Source: Chryseobacterium lactis (lineage in GTDB: Bacteria > Bacteroidota > Bacteroidia > Flavobacteriales > Weeksellaceae). From it: DNA of 64,000 nucleotides. Positions within the stretch are counted from its first letter, which is position 1, and the number at the start of each line of letters is the position of its first letter. The translations under genes were made by a program, and so were the position numbers. Shown piece by piece: positions 7,062-15,356 of the stretch. The notes under the pieces were generated by a model that saw nothing but the letters and a program-made list of their open reading frames with translations, was not told the origin of the DNA and searched no databases. The stretch covers positions 248,001-312,000 of the forward strand of contig NZ_CP033924.1 of the NCBI RefSeq assembly GCF_003815875.1, given 5' to 3'.

Positions 7062-9503
7062 TTAAAAATCCAAAGTGATGGAAGCTCTGGCAGCGGCTCC
7101 CATGATAGGTCTTGCCATGATAATACCATCTCCTGTAGGTGATCCTGCTCTAGGGTCCCCTTCTGTGATACCAATTGTATTAAATATATTGGTTCCATCT
7201 ACTGCAAAACGAATCTTTCCAAGCTGGTAAGACATTCCTGCACCAAATTCTGTGAACGAAGGTAAGGTCTGAACATTCAATTCATCCTGGAAACGTTTTC
7301 CATAGTAATTCATGCTCACATAAGCTCTCCATGATTTTGTAATATTCACGGCAGGCGAAATATTAAAATAAATTTTCGGCATTCTTCTTACGGTATTTCC
7401 TTCTAACAGACTTCCTGCTTCAAGATTCTTATATTTAGGATTTTGAATCGTTCCGTTGAAAGTTACCTCCAATAAATTATTAAATAAACGGGCATATCCT
7501 TCCAATTCTACCCCAAAATTTTCTGTATTGGCAAATATATTTTCTGATCTTCCATCAGAGAAAACATCAGTAAATGAAAGGTTCTTCAATGATGAATAGA
7601 ATGGAATAACCGCTAAGTCGAAAGTACGGGAGTAATATTTATACCCTACTTCCAGCTGATTGGTAGATACCGATTTTAAAGGTTTATCAGGTGTCGGATT
7701 GGAAAAGTAATTATAATATGCTTCTTCATTCGGCGATCTGAAACCATTAGAGAAACGGGCATATACCGCATTTTCTCTGTTAATTTTATAATTAGCGGCC
7801 AACGTGAAGGAAACTTTATCAATATTATAGTTCCAATAGGTAAATTTATTTCCAAGGACACTCATATTGTCATCCGCTGTAGTGGTTAAAAAACTATGAG
7901 TCCCATCTGTTGTTAATCCGGAGTTATTTAAATTCGAAGTTGTTGTATTGGCGAAGTTTCCTTTATAATAATCATGGCTGTAACGAATTCCTCCGTTTAG
8001 GCTCAATGCATCGGTAACATTATAATCAAGGTTTACATAGAGATCATTTAAACTTCCTTGAGTTTGTGTATTTCTTTGCAGAAACGTCATATCCATTACC
8101 CCGTTGTAGGTTTTGGAATATCCTGTATCAGATGGACTAAGAGAAGGATTAACCAAGTTCAAAAGTTCAGGCCGATCTGTGGCGGTTGTCAAAATATTAC
8201 TCCAGTTCCAGTATTGTTGGGATTTCCAGTTGGATTTATAGAAACCGGCAGTCACATTTCCTTTATCAAATTTGTAGTTGAATTGTAGATCATTCACAAA
8301 ATTATTCATCTGCTTGTCGATCGCCCAGAATCCTAATTTTTGCACATACTCAGGATTTACAACCGTGCCGTTGCTTACAAGAGAATACTGATAATCGCTC
8401 ATTCCAAGACCTCCGTCTTTCACTGCGTCAGTGGCATATTTAGAGGCGAGCTTGGGACCTCCGGCTGGGAAAATCCCTGTGTAATTCATGTTGATATTGG
8501 TATATCTTGTTTTGTTTAACACACTGAAGTTATTTCCAAGGTCATATTTAAATTCAGCTCCCAACACATCAACTTTAGGATGAATTCCATCTTCTAAGTT
8601 TCTGCTGAAAAAGCCACCTCCTGCCTGTGGAATATTCAACTGGCTGATAGCTCTGTAACTGTATGTCCCGTAGTTTGGATCAAAACCACCAAATCCTTTC
8701 AACTTATCACCGTTTTGCACCAAAGGAATAGGAAGGAAAAATGTATTTCTGTCATCCAGTTTTTTATAATACACTTTAACATAGCCTTTATCAAAGACAT
8801 ATTTCAGGTTCATTCTGATTTGGCCTCCATTATTGGCTTTAAAACCTGTTTTTCTGATACCGTCATCAACCCTGTAAAAACCACCTACATTGAAAAACAA
8901 TTTATCTTTTACCAACGCTCCTCCGAGATTAATATCTGTACGCATCAATCCGTAAGTACTCGTTTCCAGTTTCGCTGTACCTCTGAAATCATTGGTTCCT
9001 TCTCTGGTAATAAAGTTGATAAGACCACCGGGAGAATTATTGGCATAAATAGAACCTGAGCCTCCTCTCAAAGCCTCCAATCTGCTTACCGAATTGTCTA
9101 CACGGAAAAAATTATCCGCATTGGCAAACTGAAGTGCTCCGTCTTCAAAAACCGGAAGACCATCTTCCTGCACTTGTACAAATTCATACGCTCCCGCAGA
9201 AGGAATCCCTCTTGCAAAAAGGTTATTTCCTACTTCACCTCCTGAAGTCTCAACAGCAAAACCCGGTACCCGCTGTAATAAAGCAGCAGCACTGATAGGA
9301 TTTTGCTTTTGAATTTCTTTAGCACTGAACGTAGAGATTGCCGTACTGGATTCTATTTTTTTCTTCGGATTTGAATTTCCCGTAATGACAATCTGGTCGA
9401 TAGAAGAAACTTTTGCAGAGTCTTGCGGAGTTTCCTGAGCATAAGCATTATTAAAATATAACGTAGCTGTAGCGGCGACTAAAAAGGTTGATATTTTTTT
9501 CAT
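7062..9503 (-). CDS. TonB-dependent outer-membrane receptor of the trehalose locus
   Basis: A protein of about 813 residues. The start at 9503 gives a clean signal peptide (MKKISTFLVAATATLYFNNAYAQ region); a longer frame reaching 9566 would overlap the trehalase gene and lacks a sensible N-terminus. Next come a plug domain (about 40-170; ending GGLINFITREG) and a 22-strand-type barrel with many aromatic turn motifs, ending in an aromatic residue (ASITLDF). It imports a ligand across the outer membrane with TonB energy. It is the third gene of a minus-strand operon with trehalase and an MFS carrier, 23 bp after the trehalase stop, so a trehalose or related glucoside ligand is inferred. No SusD-like partner is present. 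Confidence 0.88.
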   Translation of the reverse strand: MKKISTFLVAATATLYFNNAYAQETPQDSAKVSSIDQIVITGNSNPKKKIESSTAISTFSAKEIQKQNPISAAALLQRVPGFAVETSGGEVGNNLFARGIPSAGAYEFVQVQEDGLPVFEDGALQFANADNFFRVDNSVSRLEALRGGSGSIYANNSPGGLINFITREGTNDFRGTAKLETSTYGLMRTDINLGGALVKDKLFFNVGGFYRVDDGIRKTGFKANNGGQIRMNLKYVFDKGYVKVYYKKLDDRNTFFLPIPLVQNGDKLKGFGGFDPNYGTYSYRAISQLNIPQAGGGFFSRNLEDGIHPKVDVLGAEFKYDLGNNFSVLNKTRYTNINMNYTGIFPAGGPKLASKYATDAVKDGGLGMSDYQYSLVSNGTVVNPEYVQKLGFWAIDKQMNNFVNDLQFNYKFDKGNVTAGFYKSNWKSQQYWNWSNILTTATDRPELLNLVNPSLSPSDTGYSKTYNGVMDMTFLQRNTQTQGSLNDLYVNLDYNVTDALSLNGGIRYSHDYYKGNFANTTTSNLNNSGLTTDGTHSFLTTTADDNMSVLGNKFTYWNYNIDKVSFTLAANYKINRENAVYARFSNGFRSPNEEAYYNYFSNPTPDKPLKSVSTNQLEVGYKYYSRTFDLAVIPFYSSLKNLSFTDVFSDGRSENIFANTENFGVELEGYARLFNNLLEVTFNGTIQNPKYKNLEAGSLLEGNTVRRMPKIYFNISPAVNITKSWRAYVSMNYYGKRFQDELNVQTLPSFTEFGAGMSYQLGKIRFAVDGTNIFNTIGITEGDPRAGSPTGDGIIMARPIMGAAARASITLDF

Positions 9504-9526
9504 AGCCTTATTTTTTATTGTTAGTT

Positions 9527-11023
9527 TCAGTTTTGTTGTAATTGCAAATACACTCCATTCGTCCAACCGAATCCGTCCTGATTGGGGTATTCCCCGCCGC
9601 CTGCTATTGTTTCCGTATCTAAGGCATTGTATTTTTCCATTAGCTTTCCGGTGTTTTTATAGACTCTCTCTACATTGGAACACCAGTTGTTTTTTATTTT
9701 TTCTGCCAGATCATCAAACCCATAATTTTTCATTGCCTTAAAACCCAGCCATTGATAAGGTGCCCAGGCATTGGGTAAATCCCACTGCTGGCCTGTTTTC
9801 TTTGTGGTAGTAACCAATCCGCCCTGATACAAAAACTTTTCTTCAATAATCTGAGCTACGGCTTCCGCCTGTTGTTGATCTGCAAGGCCTAAAAACAGAG
9901 GGTAAAGAGCAGCAATATGTTCAGACGGAGTGTTTGTGTTTTTTTTAATGTGATAATCTTTGTAATTCTTAGTTTGTTCATCCCAGAAGTATTTATTGAT
10001 CATCTGTCTGCGCTTTGCTGCTCTTTCAGTAAAATAATTTTCTTTTTCTGTAAGTTTTAGAAGTGCTGAAGATTGAGCCAAAGTTTTTTCCAAATGCCAT
10101 AAAAGACAGTTCAGATCTACCTGTGCAAGGTTCAGCGTTTCTATTGTTTGTATATGTTCGCCGTCCGCAAACCATCTGCTGGAAAAATCCCAGCCGGATT
10201 CACAGGCGCTTCTTATATTTCTGTAAAATTCATCTCCTGAAGCATTTTCATGATCTTCAATATCGATTAAATAACTCTCAGGACGGGGTTCATTTTCTGC
10301 GTCATAATAACGGTTTAAAATGTCTCCACTACTTGTTTTAACTACTCTTTTTATGTCTGAATCTTTTTCAAGATTTTCTTCTCCATTCATCCAGAAGGCA
10401 TATTCTTTTTCCAACGTATCATGATATCGGGTATAAATACTTTCATCATGAGTGGTCTCAACAAGAAGATCAAGCATTAATGAAAAATACGGAGGTTGAG
10501 ACCTGCTTAAAAAGTGAGTTCTGCTGGCATTGGGGACAAAACCGACATGCTGGATCAGGTAGGAACAATTTTCCACAATATTTTCCATCATCTCTACTCT
10601 TCCGGAAGCCTTTAATCCCAGCATAATAAAATAGCTATCCCAGTAGAAAAATTCGTTAAAACGACCTCCCGGTACGATGTAAGGTTTGGGTAATTTCAGT
10701 AGAGTGCCTTTTTCTTCATAAGCCGTGCGGGTCAACTCATCCCAAAGCTTTTCGATATGCTCTTTAATGGGAAGATGATTTTCTCTTTGAACAGAAACTC
10801 TTGCTCCCAGAAAATCAAAATGAGTCATCACAAAATTCTTCAGGTCAAACCCAGCCGCATTTTTCTCCTTTTCATATGTATCATTGATTTCAGCAATGGA
10901 AAATAAAGGAACGGCATCAGTCATCATTTTTTGATCTTCAAAAATTTTTGACCTCTGTACATCATCAAAAAGGGCCTGGATTTCATTTATATAAAGTGGA
11001 TTATTCATTTTATTTCTTAGCAT
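9527..11023 (-). CDS. Trehalase, glycoside hydrolase family 37
   Basis: A 498-residue cytoplasmic enzyme (no signal peptide) that hydrolyses alpha,alpha-trehalose to two glucose molecules. Both family signatures are present: PGGRFNEFFYWDSY (residues 118-131) and QWDLPNAWAPYQ (413-424). SGWDFSSRW in the middle supplies the expected catalytic acid Asp, and GGGEYPNQDGFGWTNG (near 475-490) the catalytic Glu. Length matches bacterial GH37. The first ATG (11023) overlaps the MFS stop by 14 bp; a second ATG at 11008 follows that stop directly and could be the real start. Its place between a sugar carrier and a TonB receptor supports a trehalose use operon. Confidence 0.94.
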   Translation of the reverse strand: MLRNKMNNPLYINEIQALFDDVQRSKIFEDQKMMTDAVPLFSIAEINDTYEKEKNAAGFDLKNFVMTHFDFLGARVSVQRENHLPIKEHIEKLWDELTRTAYEEKGTLLKLPKPYIVPGGRFNEFFYWDSYFIMLGLKASGRVEMMENIVENCSYLIQHVGFVPNASRTHFLSRSQPPYFSLMLDLLVETTHDESIYTRYHDTLEKEYAFWMNGEENLEKDSDIKRVVKTSSGDILNRYYDAENEPRPESYLIDIEDHENASGDEFYRNIRSACESGWDFSSRWFADGEHIQTIETLNLAQVDLNCLLWHLEKTLAQSSALLKLTEKENYFTERAAKRRQMINKYFWDEQTKNYKDYHIKKNTNTPSEHIAALYPLFLGLADQQQAEAVAQIIEEKFLYQGGLVTTTKKTGQQWDLPNAWAPYQWLGFKAMKNYGFDDLAEKIKNNWCSNVERVYKNTGKLMEKYNALDTETIAGGGEYPNQDGFGWTNGVYLQLQQN

Positions 11024-12239
11024 TTATTTTTAATTTATTCATGAAAACGGCCGATGTAATCAATAATGAAAGTGGGATTAAGGAAAGGTAAAAAGCCTGT
11101 TGGCCACTAAATTCCTGAAATACAAAACCGGTAATAATAGAACCTATCGTTCCTCCAATCGCAGAAAAGACAACGATCAATCCGGACATTGCACTATGCA
11201 AATATTTGGGAATTGAGGCCAGAATCACTGAATTAATACTCGGATAAATAGGTGCCAGTAAGCCACCCATCAAAGGGAATATGTATACCACCAAAGGAGC
11301 ATTCAACCAATTTGTCTGGGTATCTATGTTGATGTTATGTGTCAATGGAAGAACCAATAATAAACTGATCGCAAAACCGATTACACAAAAAGAAACCACA
11401 TAGATCCAGCTGAATTTTTTCGAAAAGAATCCTGATAAAAATCGTCCTAACGCAAAGGCTCCCGCTAATACGGCTCCTGCCTGAATACTCATTGAAGTTG
11501 GTACTTTTAGAATTTCTTTATAAAATGTAGGTGTCCAGGTTTGAAAACTTTGCTCTACCAGTACAAAAAGGAAGGCACACAATAAAAAACATAATACTTT
11601 TTTATAGCTGAACAGGCTTGCACTGTTTCTTAAATCTCCCCATAAATCGGTCTTTTCACTTTTTGCATCTTTTTCATTTAATCTGGAAAAGAACAGGAAT
11701 AAAAAAGATAGTGTTGAAAGTACACCCAGGATCCAGTACACATTCAACCAATGCGTCGACCTCGGATTATGATCATCAATATATAAACTGAATAAAACAT
11801 TTCCTGCCAATACTCCGATCATAAAAAAGCCTTCCAAAAATCCCATGAAGCTGGAATGTTCCTTATCGGTTTCGGTAACCAGCCCGATAGAAGTGAAAAC
11901 TGAGATTTTAATCAAAGCAAAAGAAACCCCAACAATGGTAAATAATATTTTAAAAAACCAAAAAGCATTGGCAAAAGGCATCACAAAACACATGCAGCTT
12001 ACCAGAAACAATGCAATGAGCATGGATTTCTTAATCCCGATTTTTGGAAGAAATGAAGCCAGAATAAACGAACAAATAGCAATCGGAAGATCTTTAAATC
12101 CCTCCAGCACGCTGGCTGAAGATTTTGAAATTCCGAAATTTTGCTGTACCTGCAAAATAACCGTTCCCACAGAATTCAAAAGAATTGCGAAAACAAAATA
12201 ATTTAAAAATAATACAGCTTTAATGTTGAAATTTTTCAT
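11010..12239 (-). CDS. MFS transporter, probable trehalose/sugar carrier
   Basis: About 409 residues with 12 predicted membrane segments, of the major facilitator superfamily. A charged cytoplasmic loop in the middle (near residues 195-210, rich in Asp/Lys) separates two six-helix halves, and a glycine-rich helix GAFALGRFLSGFFSKKF marks the start of the second half. First gene of the trehalase/TonB-receptor operon. It presumably carries the sugar across the inner membrane, by symport. ATG codons at 12248 and 12239 are both possible; the second gives the more usual KNFNIKAVLF N-terminus. The substrate is inferred from the neighbours alone. Confidence 0.85.
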   Translation of the reverse strand: MKNFNIKAVLFLNYFVFAILLNSVGTVILQVQQNFGISKSSASVLEGFKDLPIAICSFILASFLPKIGIKKSMLIALFLVSCMCFVMPFANAFWFFKILFTIVGVSFALIKISVFTSIGLVTETDKEHSSFMGFLEGFFMIGVLAGNVLFSLYIDDHNPRSTHWLNVYWILGVLSTLSFLFLFFSRLNEKDAKSEKTDLWGDLRNSASLFSYKKVLCFLLCAFLFVLVEQSFQTWTPTFYKEILKVPTSMSIQAGAVLAGAFALGRFLSGFFSKKFSWIYVVSFCVIGFAISLLLVLPLTHNINIDTQTNWLNAPLVVYIFPLMGGLLAPIYPSINSVILASIPKYLHSAMSGLIVVFSAIGGTIGSIITGFVFQEFSGQQAFYLSLIPLSLLITSAVFMNKLKINAKK

Positions 12240-12362
12240 CCAGATCATTTCTTGTCGGCTAAGATAGAAGCATTTCTGTTAACGATAATTTAACACAGTA
12301 AATCAATATTTGAACAATATTAATATAATTAGTATTTTTAGTGAATAAATATGATTAATTAA
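12240..12362. promoter_or_regulatory. Divergent control region between trehalose operon and AraC regulator
   Basis: 123 bp hold both promoters. An inverted repeat GTTAA-N7-TTAAC lies at 12278-12294, on the operon side, and is a candidate regulator site. Upstream of the araC-type gene a TATTTG (near 12307) followed by an AT-rich stretch could be its minus-33 element. Assignments are tentative. Confidence 0.4.
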
Positions 12363-13268
12363 ATGAAAGTTACTTTTGAAAGAGTAATTCCCAATGAGAA
12401 AAGCTCCTTTCGCACCATTCATAATAACTCTCCTATTTCAGAATTCAAATGGGAATATCATTATCATCCGGAAATTGAACTTGTATGTGTCATTTCCGGG
12501 AGCGGAACCCGACACGTAGGCTACCATAAAAGCAATTATACCCACGGTGATCTTGTACTGATTGGCTCCAATATTCCCCACTCCGGATTTGGTTTGAATT
12601 CTATTGATCCGCACGAAGAGATTGTGCTGCAGTTTAAAGAAGAAATTCTTCAGTTCCCGGAACAGGAGACCGAAGCCAGGTCTATCAAAAATTTGCTGGA
12701 ACTTTCAAAGTATGGGATTCATTTTCATCATAAAGAAAAAAAATCGCTCTTACCCAGACTAAGGCTTATGTTGGAATCGGAAGGTTACAAGAGATATTTA
12801 CTCCTTCTTGAAATTCTTTTTGAATTGTCTAAATGTAAAGATTATGATCTTTTGAATAAAGAAATCATGCCGTACACGATTATCTCCAAGAACAAAACGC
12901 GTCTTGAAAATATCTTCACCTATGTGGAACATCATTATGATAAAGAAATCAACATTGAAGAGGTTGCGAAACTTGCCAACCTGACATTGCCGGCTTTCTG
13001 TAACTTTTTTAAAAAGGCCACCCAAATCACTTTCACAGAATTTGTTAATCGTTATCGGATCAATAAAGCATGTCTGCTGATGGCACAAGACAAAACTATT
13101 TCAGAATGCAGTTATAGTTGTGGCTTCAATAATGTGACCTATTTCAATAGGATGTTTAAAAAATATACTGGAAAAACACCGTCGGAGTTTATTAAGAATT
13201 ATTCTCATAATAAAGTCAATGTAGATTTGAAGGTTGAAAATGAGACTAAAGCTAAGGTAAGTTTTTAA
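12363..13268 (+). CDS. AraC-family transcriptional regulator, probable regulator of the trehalose operon
   Basis: A 301-residue cytoplasmic DNA-binding protein. The N-terminal half is a cupin-like ligand domain: EYHYHPEIELVCVISGSGTRHVG (split here as EYHYHPEIEL then VCVISGSGTRHVG, about residues 31-53) and GDLVLIGSNIPHSG (72-85). The C-terminal ~100 residues carry two helix-turn-helix motifs with NIEEVAKLANLTLPAFCNFF and CGFNNVTYFNRMFKKYTGKTPSEF, the standard AraC signature. It is divergent from the MFS-trehalase-receptor operon with 123 bp between them, so local control, probably in response to a sugar, is inferred. AraC proteins of this type usually activate. Confidence 0.9.
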   Translation: MKVTFERVIPNEKSSFRTIHNNSPISEFKWEYHYHPEIELVCVISGSGTRHVGYHKSNYTHGDLVLIGSNIPHSGFGLNSIDPHEEIVLQFKEEILQFPEQETEARSIKNLLELSKYGIHFHHKEKKSLLPRLRLMLESEGYKRYLLLLEILFELSKCKDYDLLNKEIMPYTIISKNKTRLENIFTYVEHHYDKEINIEEVAKLANLTLPAFCNFFKKATQITFTEFVNRYRINKACLLMAQDKTISECSYSCGFNNVTYFNRMFKKYTGKTPSEFIKNYSHNKVNVDLKVENETKAKVSF

Positions 13269-13278
13269 TTAAAAGACT

Positions 13279-13420
13279 ACGCTGAGACTCCTACGGAGTG
13301 ACAAGGGGAATGAATAGACCATTTTTCGTATTTGTCATTCCGTAGGAATCCAGATTTCTTAGTTATAAAAACTTTTTGAGGTTTACAAAAAAGCTATGCT
13401 GAGACTCCTGCGGAGTGGCA
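13279..13420. repeat. Dispersed CTCCTACGGAGTGACAA-type repeat, two direct copies and one inverted
   Basis: GCTGAGACTCCTACGGAGTG appears at 13281-13300, and again with two changes at about 13398-13417. Between them TTGTCATTCCGTAGGAATC (13332-13350) is the inverted form (17 of 19 bases match). The first copy and the inverted copy can form a ~65-base stem-loop. This type of intergenic element is common in chryseobacterial genomes as far as I know; no coding function is seen. Confidence 0.75.
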
Positions 13421-13460
13421 AAGTGTGTGGATAAGCTGTGTACAATGCGTGCAATCAACA

Positions 13461-13486
13461 AAAAAGCCACTCAAAAAGAGCAGCTT
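13461..13486 (-). terminator. Terminator of the thioredoxin-like gene
   Basis: AAAGC-CA-CTC and GAG-CA-GCTTT pair around AAAAA with one internal loop. On the minus strand it is followed by six T, about 45 bp after the stop at 13530. Confidence 0.55.
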
Positions 13487-13529
13487 TATATTATAACGAA
13501 CTAGCAACTAAATCACTAGTAACCTCTAC

Positions 13530-14084
13530 TTATTTCCATTTAATATTGCATCCCATACTTGGTCTCTGAATTTCGTCCTGAGCTTCATCTGCTAAAAGAT
13601 TTTCAAAAGCAATAATTAAATCTTCTCCGGTCACATCTTTATTATTTCCCGGTCTTGAATCATCCATCTGGCCTCTGTAGATAAGATCCAGTTTATCATC
13701 AAAGAAATAAAAATCAGGGGTACAAGCCGCATCAAAAGCTTTGGCCACTGCCTGACTTTCATCAAATAAATAAGGAAAATCAAATTTTCTTTCAATCTGA
13801 AATTCAATCATTTTTTCCGGAGAGTCTGCCGGATATTTCTCAATATCATTAGAATTGATAGCAATGAATTCGATTCCTTTATCATTGTAGTCTTCGTACA
13901 ATTCATTGATCTTGTCAATCACATGAAGAACAAACGGACAATGGTTGCACATGAAGATGACCAACGTCCCTTTTTCTCCCTTCAGTTCTTCCAAAGACTG
14001 AAGTTCATTTGTTTTTGACGGGTTTGGAAGCTCAAAAAATGGAGCTTTCGTTCCTAATGCCAACATATTTGAAGGAGTATTCAT
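13530..14084 (-). CDS. Thioredoxin-fold protein of the AhpC/TSA-like type
   Basis: About 184 residues. The start at 14084 (MNTPSNMLALG) is preferred over an upstream ATG (14105) because the family begins near there. FMCNHCPFV holds a CxxC pair (about residues 46-49), placed where thioredoxin and peroxiredoxin-like proteins have their active Cys. AINSNDIEKYPADSPEKM and GTPDFYFFD-like CTPDFYFFD (the cis-Pro strand) follow. No signal peptide, so cytoplasmic. Proteins of this family are usually annotated as thioredoxin family protein; substrates are unknown. Single gene, convergent with the araC-type gene. Confidence 0.85.
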   Translation of the reverse strand: MNTPSNMLALGTKAPFFELPNPSKTNELQSLEELKGEKGTLVIFMCNHCPFVLHVIDKINELYEDYNDKGIEFIAINSNDIEKYPADSPEKMIEFQIERKFDFPYLFDESQAVAKAFDAACTPDFYFFDDKLDLIYRGQMDDSRPGNNKDVTGEDLIIAFENLLADEAQDEIQRPSMGCNIKWK

Positions 14085-14335
14085 ATCTTTTTTCTTTAGA
14101 TGCAAAGATAAAAATTTCTTTGATTATATGATAAGGAAGATAGAGAGCGAAAGAGCTAAATCATTAATTATATAAAAAAAATTAGTTCTCCCATTGAATG
14201 ATTGACTCAGGCTATTTACCACATTAATTTTTACAATAACTTCAACAAGACCTACTTAAACTGCTTCCAATAAACATTTTTTCAGCTCTCAACTAATTTT
14301 ACAAACCAGTCTTTAACGTTAAAAGACAAATTTCA
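14085..14335. other. Intergenic region before the TetR gene
   Basis: About 250 bp of AT-rich DNA between the divergent thioredoxin-like and TetR genes. Apart from the TetR promoter and operator described separately I see nothing distinct in it. Confidence 0.4.
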
Positions 14336-14368
14336 TTTGGAAGATATCTTAAAAAGTTTGTAGTTTTG
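14336..14368 (+). promoter_or_regulatory. Promoter of the TetR gene
   Basis: TTTG at 14336-14339 and TAGTTTTG at 14361-14368 fit the flavobacterial minus-33 and minus-7 elements with a 21-bp spacer. The expected transcription start (about 14374) falls inside the palindrome that follows. Confidence 0.65.
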
Positions 14369-14381
14369 CTAACACTGTTAG
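14369..14381. promoter_or_regulatory. TetR operator, copy 0 (CTAACACTGTTAG)
   Basis: A perfect 13-bp palindrome (centre C) placed directly after the minus-7 box and 9 bp before the TetR start codon. The same core occurs three more times in front of the efflux operon. Position over the transcription start predicts autorepression. Confidence 0.75.
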
Positions 14382-14390
14382 TAAATAAAT

Positions 14391-14987
14391 ATGGGCCTAC
14401 ATGAACGCCGTCAAAGAGAAAAAGAATCCATCCGTGCAAATATTTTGCAGGCGGCCTTTACTTTGGCTAAAACTGAAGGCTGGGCATCCCTATCCATGCG
14501 GAAAATTGCTGATGCCATTGAATACAGTGCACCCGTAGTTTATGATTATTTTGAAAACAAGGAGGCTATTTTATTTGAAATTTCTTTGGACGGATTTCAT
14601 AACCTGCACATTGAGTTACTAAAAGCTCAAAAGAAATATGACACTCCGGAAGAGCAACTTGTAGCGATTGTAGATGCCTACTGGAATTTTGCTTTTAAAA
14701 ATAAAGAATACTACCAGCTGATGTTTGGTTTGGGAATGCAATGTTGTGGAAAGGGACAGATGAAAAAAGAATTTTCATCATTTCAGGAGTTGATTTACGA
14801 GTGTACTTACGAGATTATTAAGAAAAACGGATCCAACCCGGATAATGCCTGTCATATGTCACATGCTTTATTTTCTGCAGTACATGGGATGATCTCTATT
14901 ATGATGATGCGTAATGCAGATATACCATCTACTATGAATAAAACGTCATTGGACGAAACTGTTTCATCTTTTATTAAGTCTTTATAA
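14391..14987 (+). CDS. TetR/AcrR-family repressor of the RND efflux operon
   Basis: A 198-residue regulator. Residues about 12-60 form the TetR helix-turn-helix (AAFTLAKTEGWASLSMRKIA, then YSAPVVYDYFENKEAILFE); the rest is the all-helical ligand domain. Proteins of this class repress efflux genes and let go of DNA when a toxic compound binds. It lies directly upstream of, and co-directional with, adaptor, pump and outer-membrane channel genes. The palindrome in its own promoter occurs three more times in the 15.0-15.3 kb region, so it is the obvious candidate to bind there. The ligand is not known. Confidence 0.92.
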   Translation: MGLHERRQREKESIRANILQAAFTLAKTEGWASLSMRKIADAIEYSAPVVYDYFENKEAILFEISLDGFHNLHIELLKAQKKYDTPEEQLVAIVDAYWNFAFKNKEYYQLMFGLGMQCCGKGQMKKEFSSFQELIYECTYEIIKKNGSNPDNACHMSHALFSAVHGMISIMMMRNADIPSTMNKTSLDETVSSFIKSL

Positions 14988-15007
14988 TTTTTTTTTGAAC
15001 TAAATAT

Positions 15008-15018
15008 TAACACCGTTA
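15008..15018. promoter_or_regulatory. Efflux operator copy 1 (TAACACCGTTA)
   Basis: One mismatch from the perfect palindrome TAACA-N-TGTTA. It is 20 bp after the TetR stop and is preceded by TTTTTTTTGAAC. A partial second site (TTAACACT) follows 8 bp downstream. Confidence 0.65.
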
Positions 15019-15084
15019 GGAAATTTAACACTCAATTAATTTAACTCACTCTTTTAAACTTCATTAAAAAACAAAAAATCAGTA

Positions 15085-15114
15085 ATGCAAAACGTTTACA
15101 AATTCACTTGCTAA
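15085..15114 (+). CDS. 9-codon mini-ORF 1 in efflux leader
   Basis: ATG followed by eight sense codons and TAA (MQNVYKFTC). It starts 77 bp after operator copy 1, the same distance at which the adaptor gene starts after operator copy 3. It may be a translated leader or the remnant of a duplicated gene start. There is no evidence for a product. Confidence 0.25.
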   Translation: MQNVYKFTC

Positions 15115-15139
15115 GGTAGCCATTTTTTCCCTTATTAAT

Positions 15140-15150
15140 TAACACCGTTA
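15140..15150. promoter_or_regulatory. Efflux operator copy 2 (TAACACCGTTA)
   Basis: Identical core to copy 1, 132 bp further on, and again followed by A/T bases and TAACACT. It lies 25 bp after mini-ORF 1. Confidence 0.65.
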
Positions 15151-15215
15151 GCAAATATAACACTTATTACACCTCATCTTTTTTATATATAAACCAACAT
15201 TTTAAATTTTCAATT

Positions 15216-15245
15216 ATGGAAACTATCGACTTGATCGGACATTAA
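15216..15245 (+). CDS. 9-codon mini-ORF 2 in efflux leader
   Basis: ATG, eight sense codons, TAA (METIDLIGH). It begins 76 bp after operator copy 2, mirroring mini-ORF 1. The peptide sequences of the two mini-ORFs are unrelated; only the layout repeats. Confidence 0.25.
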   Translation: METIDLIGH

Positions 15246-15275
15246 AAATTCTGTAATTTTTTTTGAACAAATCAT

Positions 15276-15286
15276 TAACACTGTTA
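15276..15286. promoter_or_regulatory. Efflux operator copy 3 (TAACACTGTTA)
   Basis: Perfect 11-bp palindrome, 81 bp before the adaptor start codon and 136 bp after copy 2. Like copy 1 it is preceded by TTTTTTTTGAAC, so both seem to share a duplicated promoter. Confidence 0.7.
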
Positions 15287-15356
15287 GGAAAAAAAACAGC
15301 ATTTATCACAAAAACATTACTTAAATCTAACACTTCATTAAAAAAATTAAACCAAA

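Noticed and set aside
8715..9059. 114-codon plus frame inside the TonB receptor
   Set aside because: Antisense shadow of a well-supported barrel gene.
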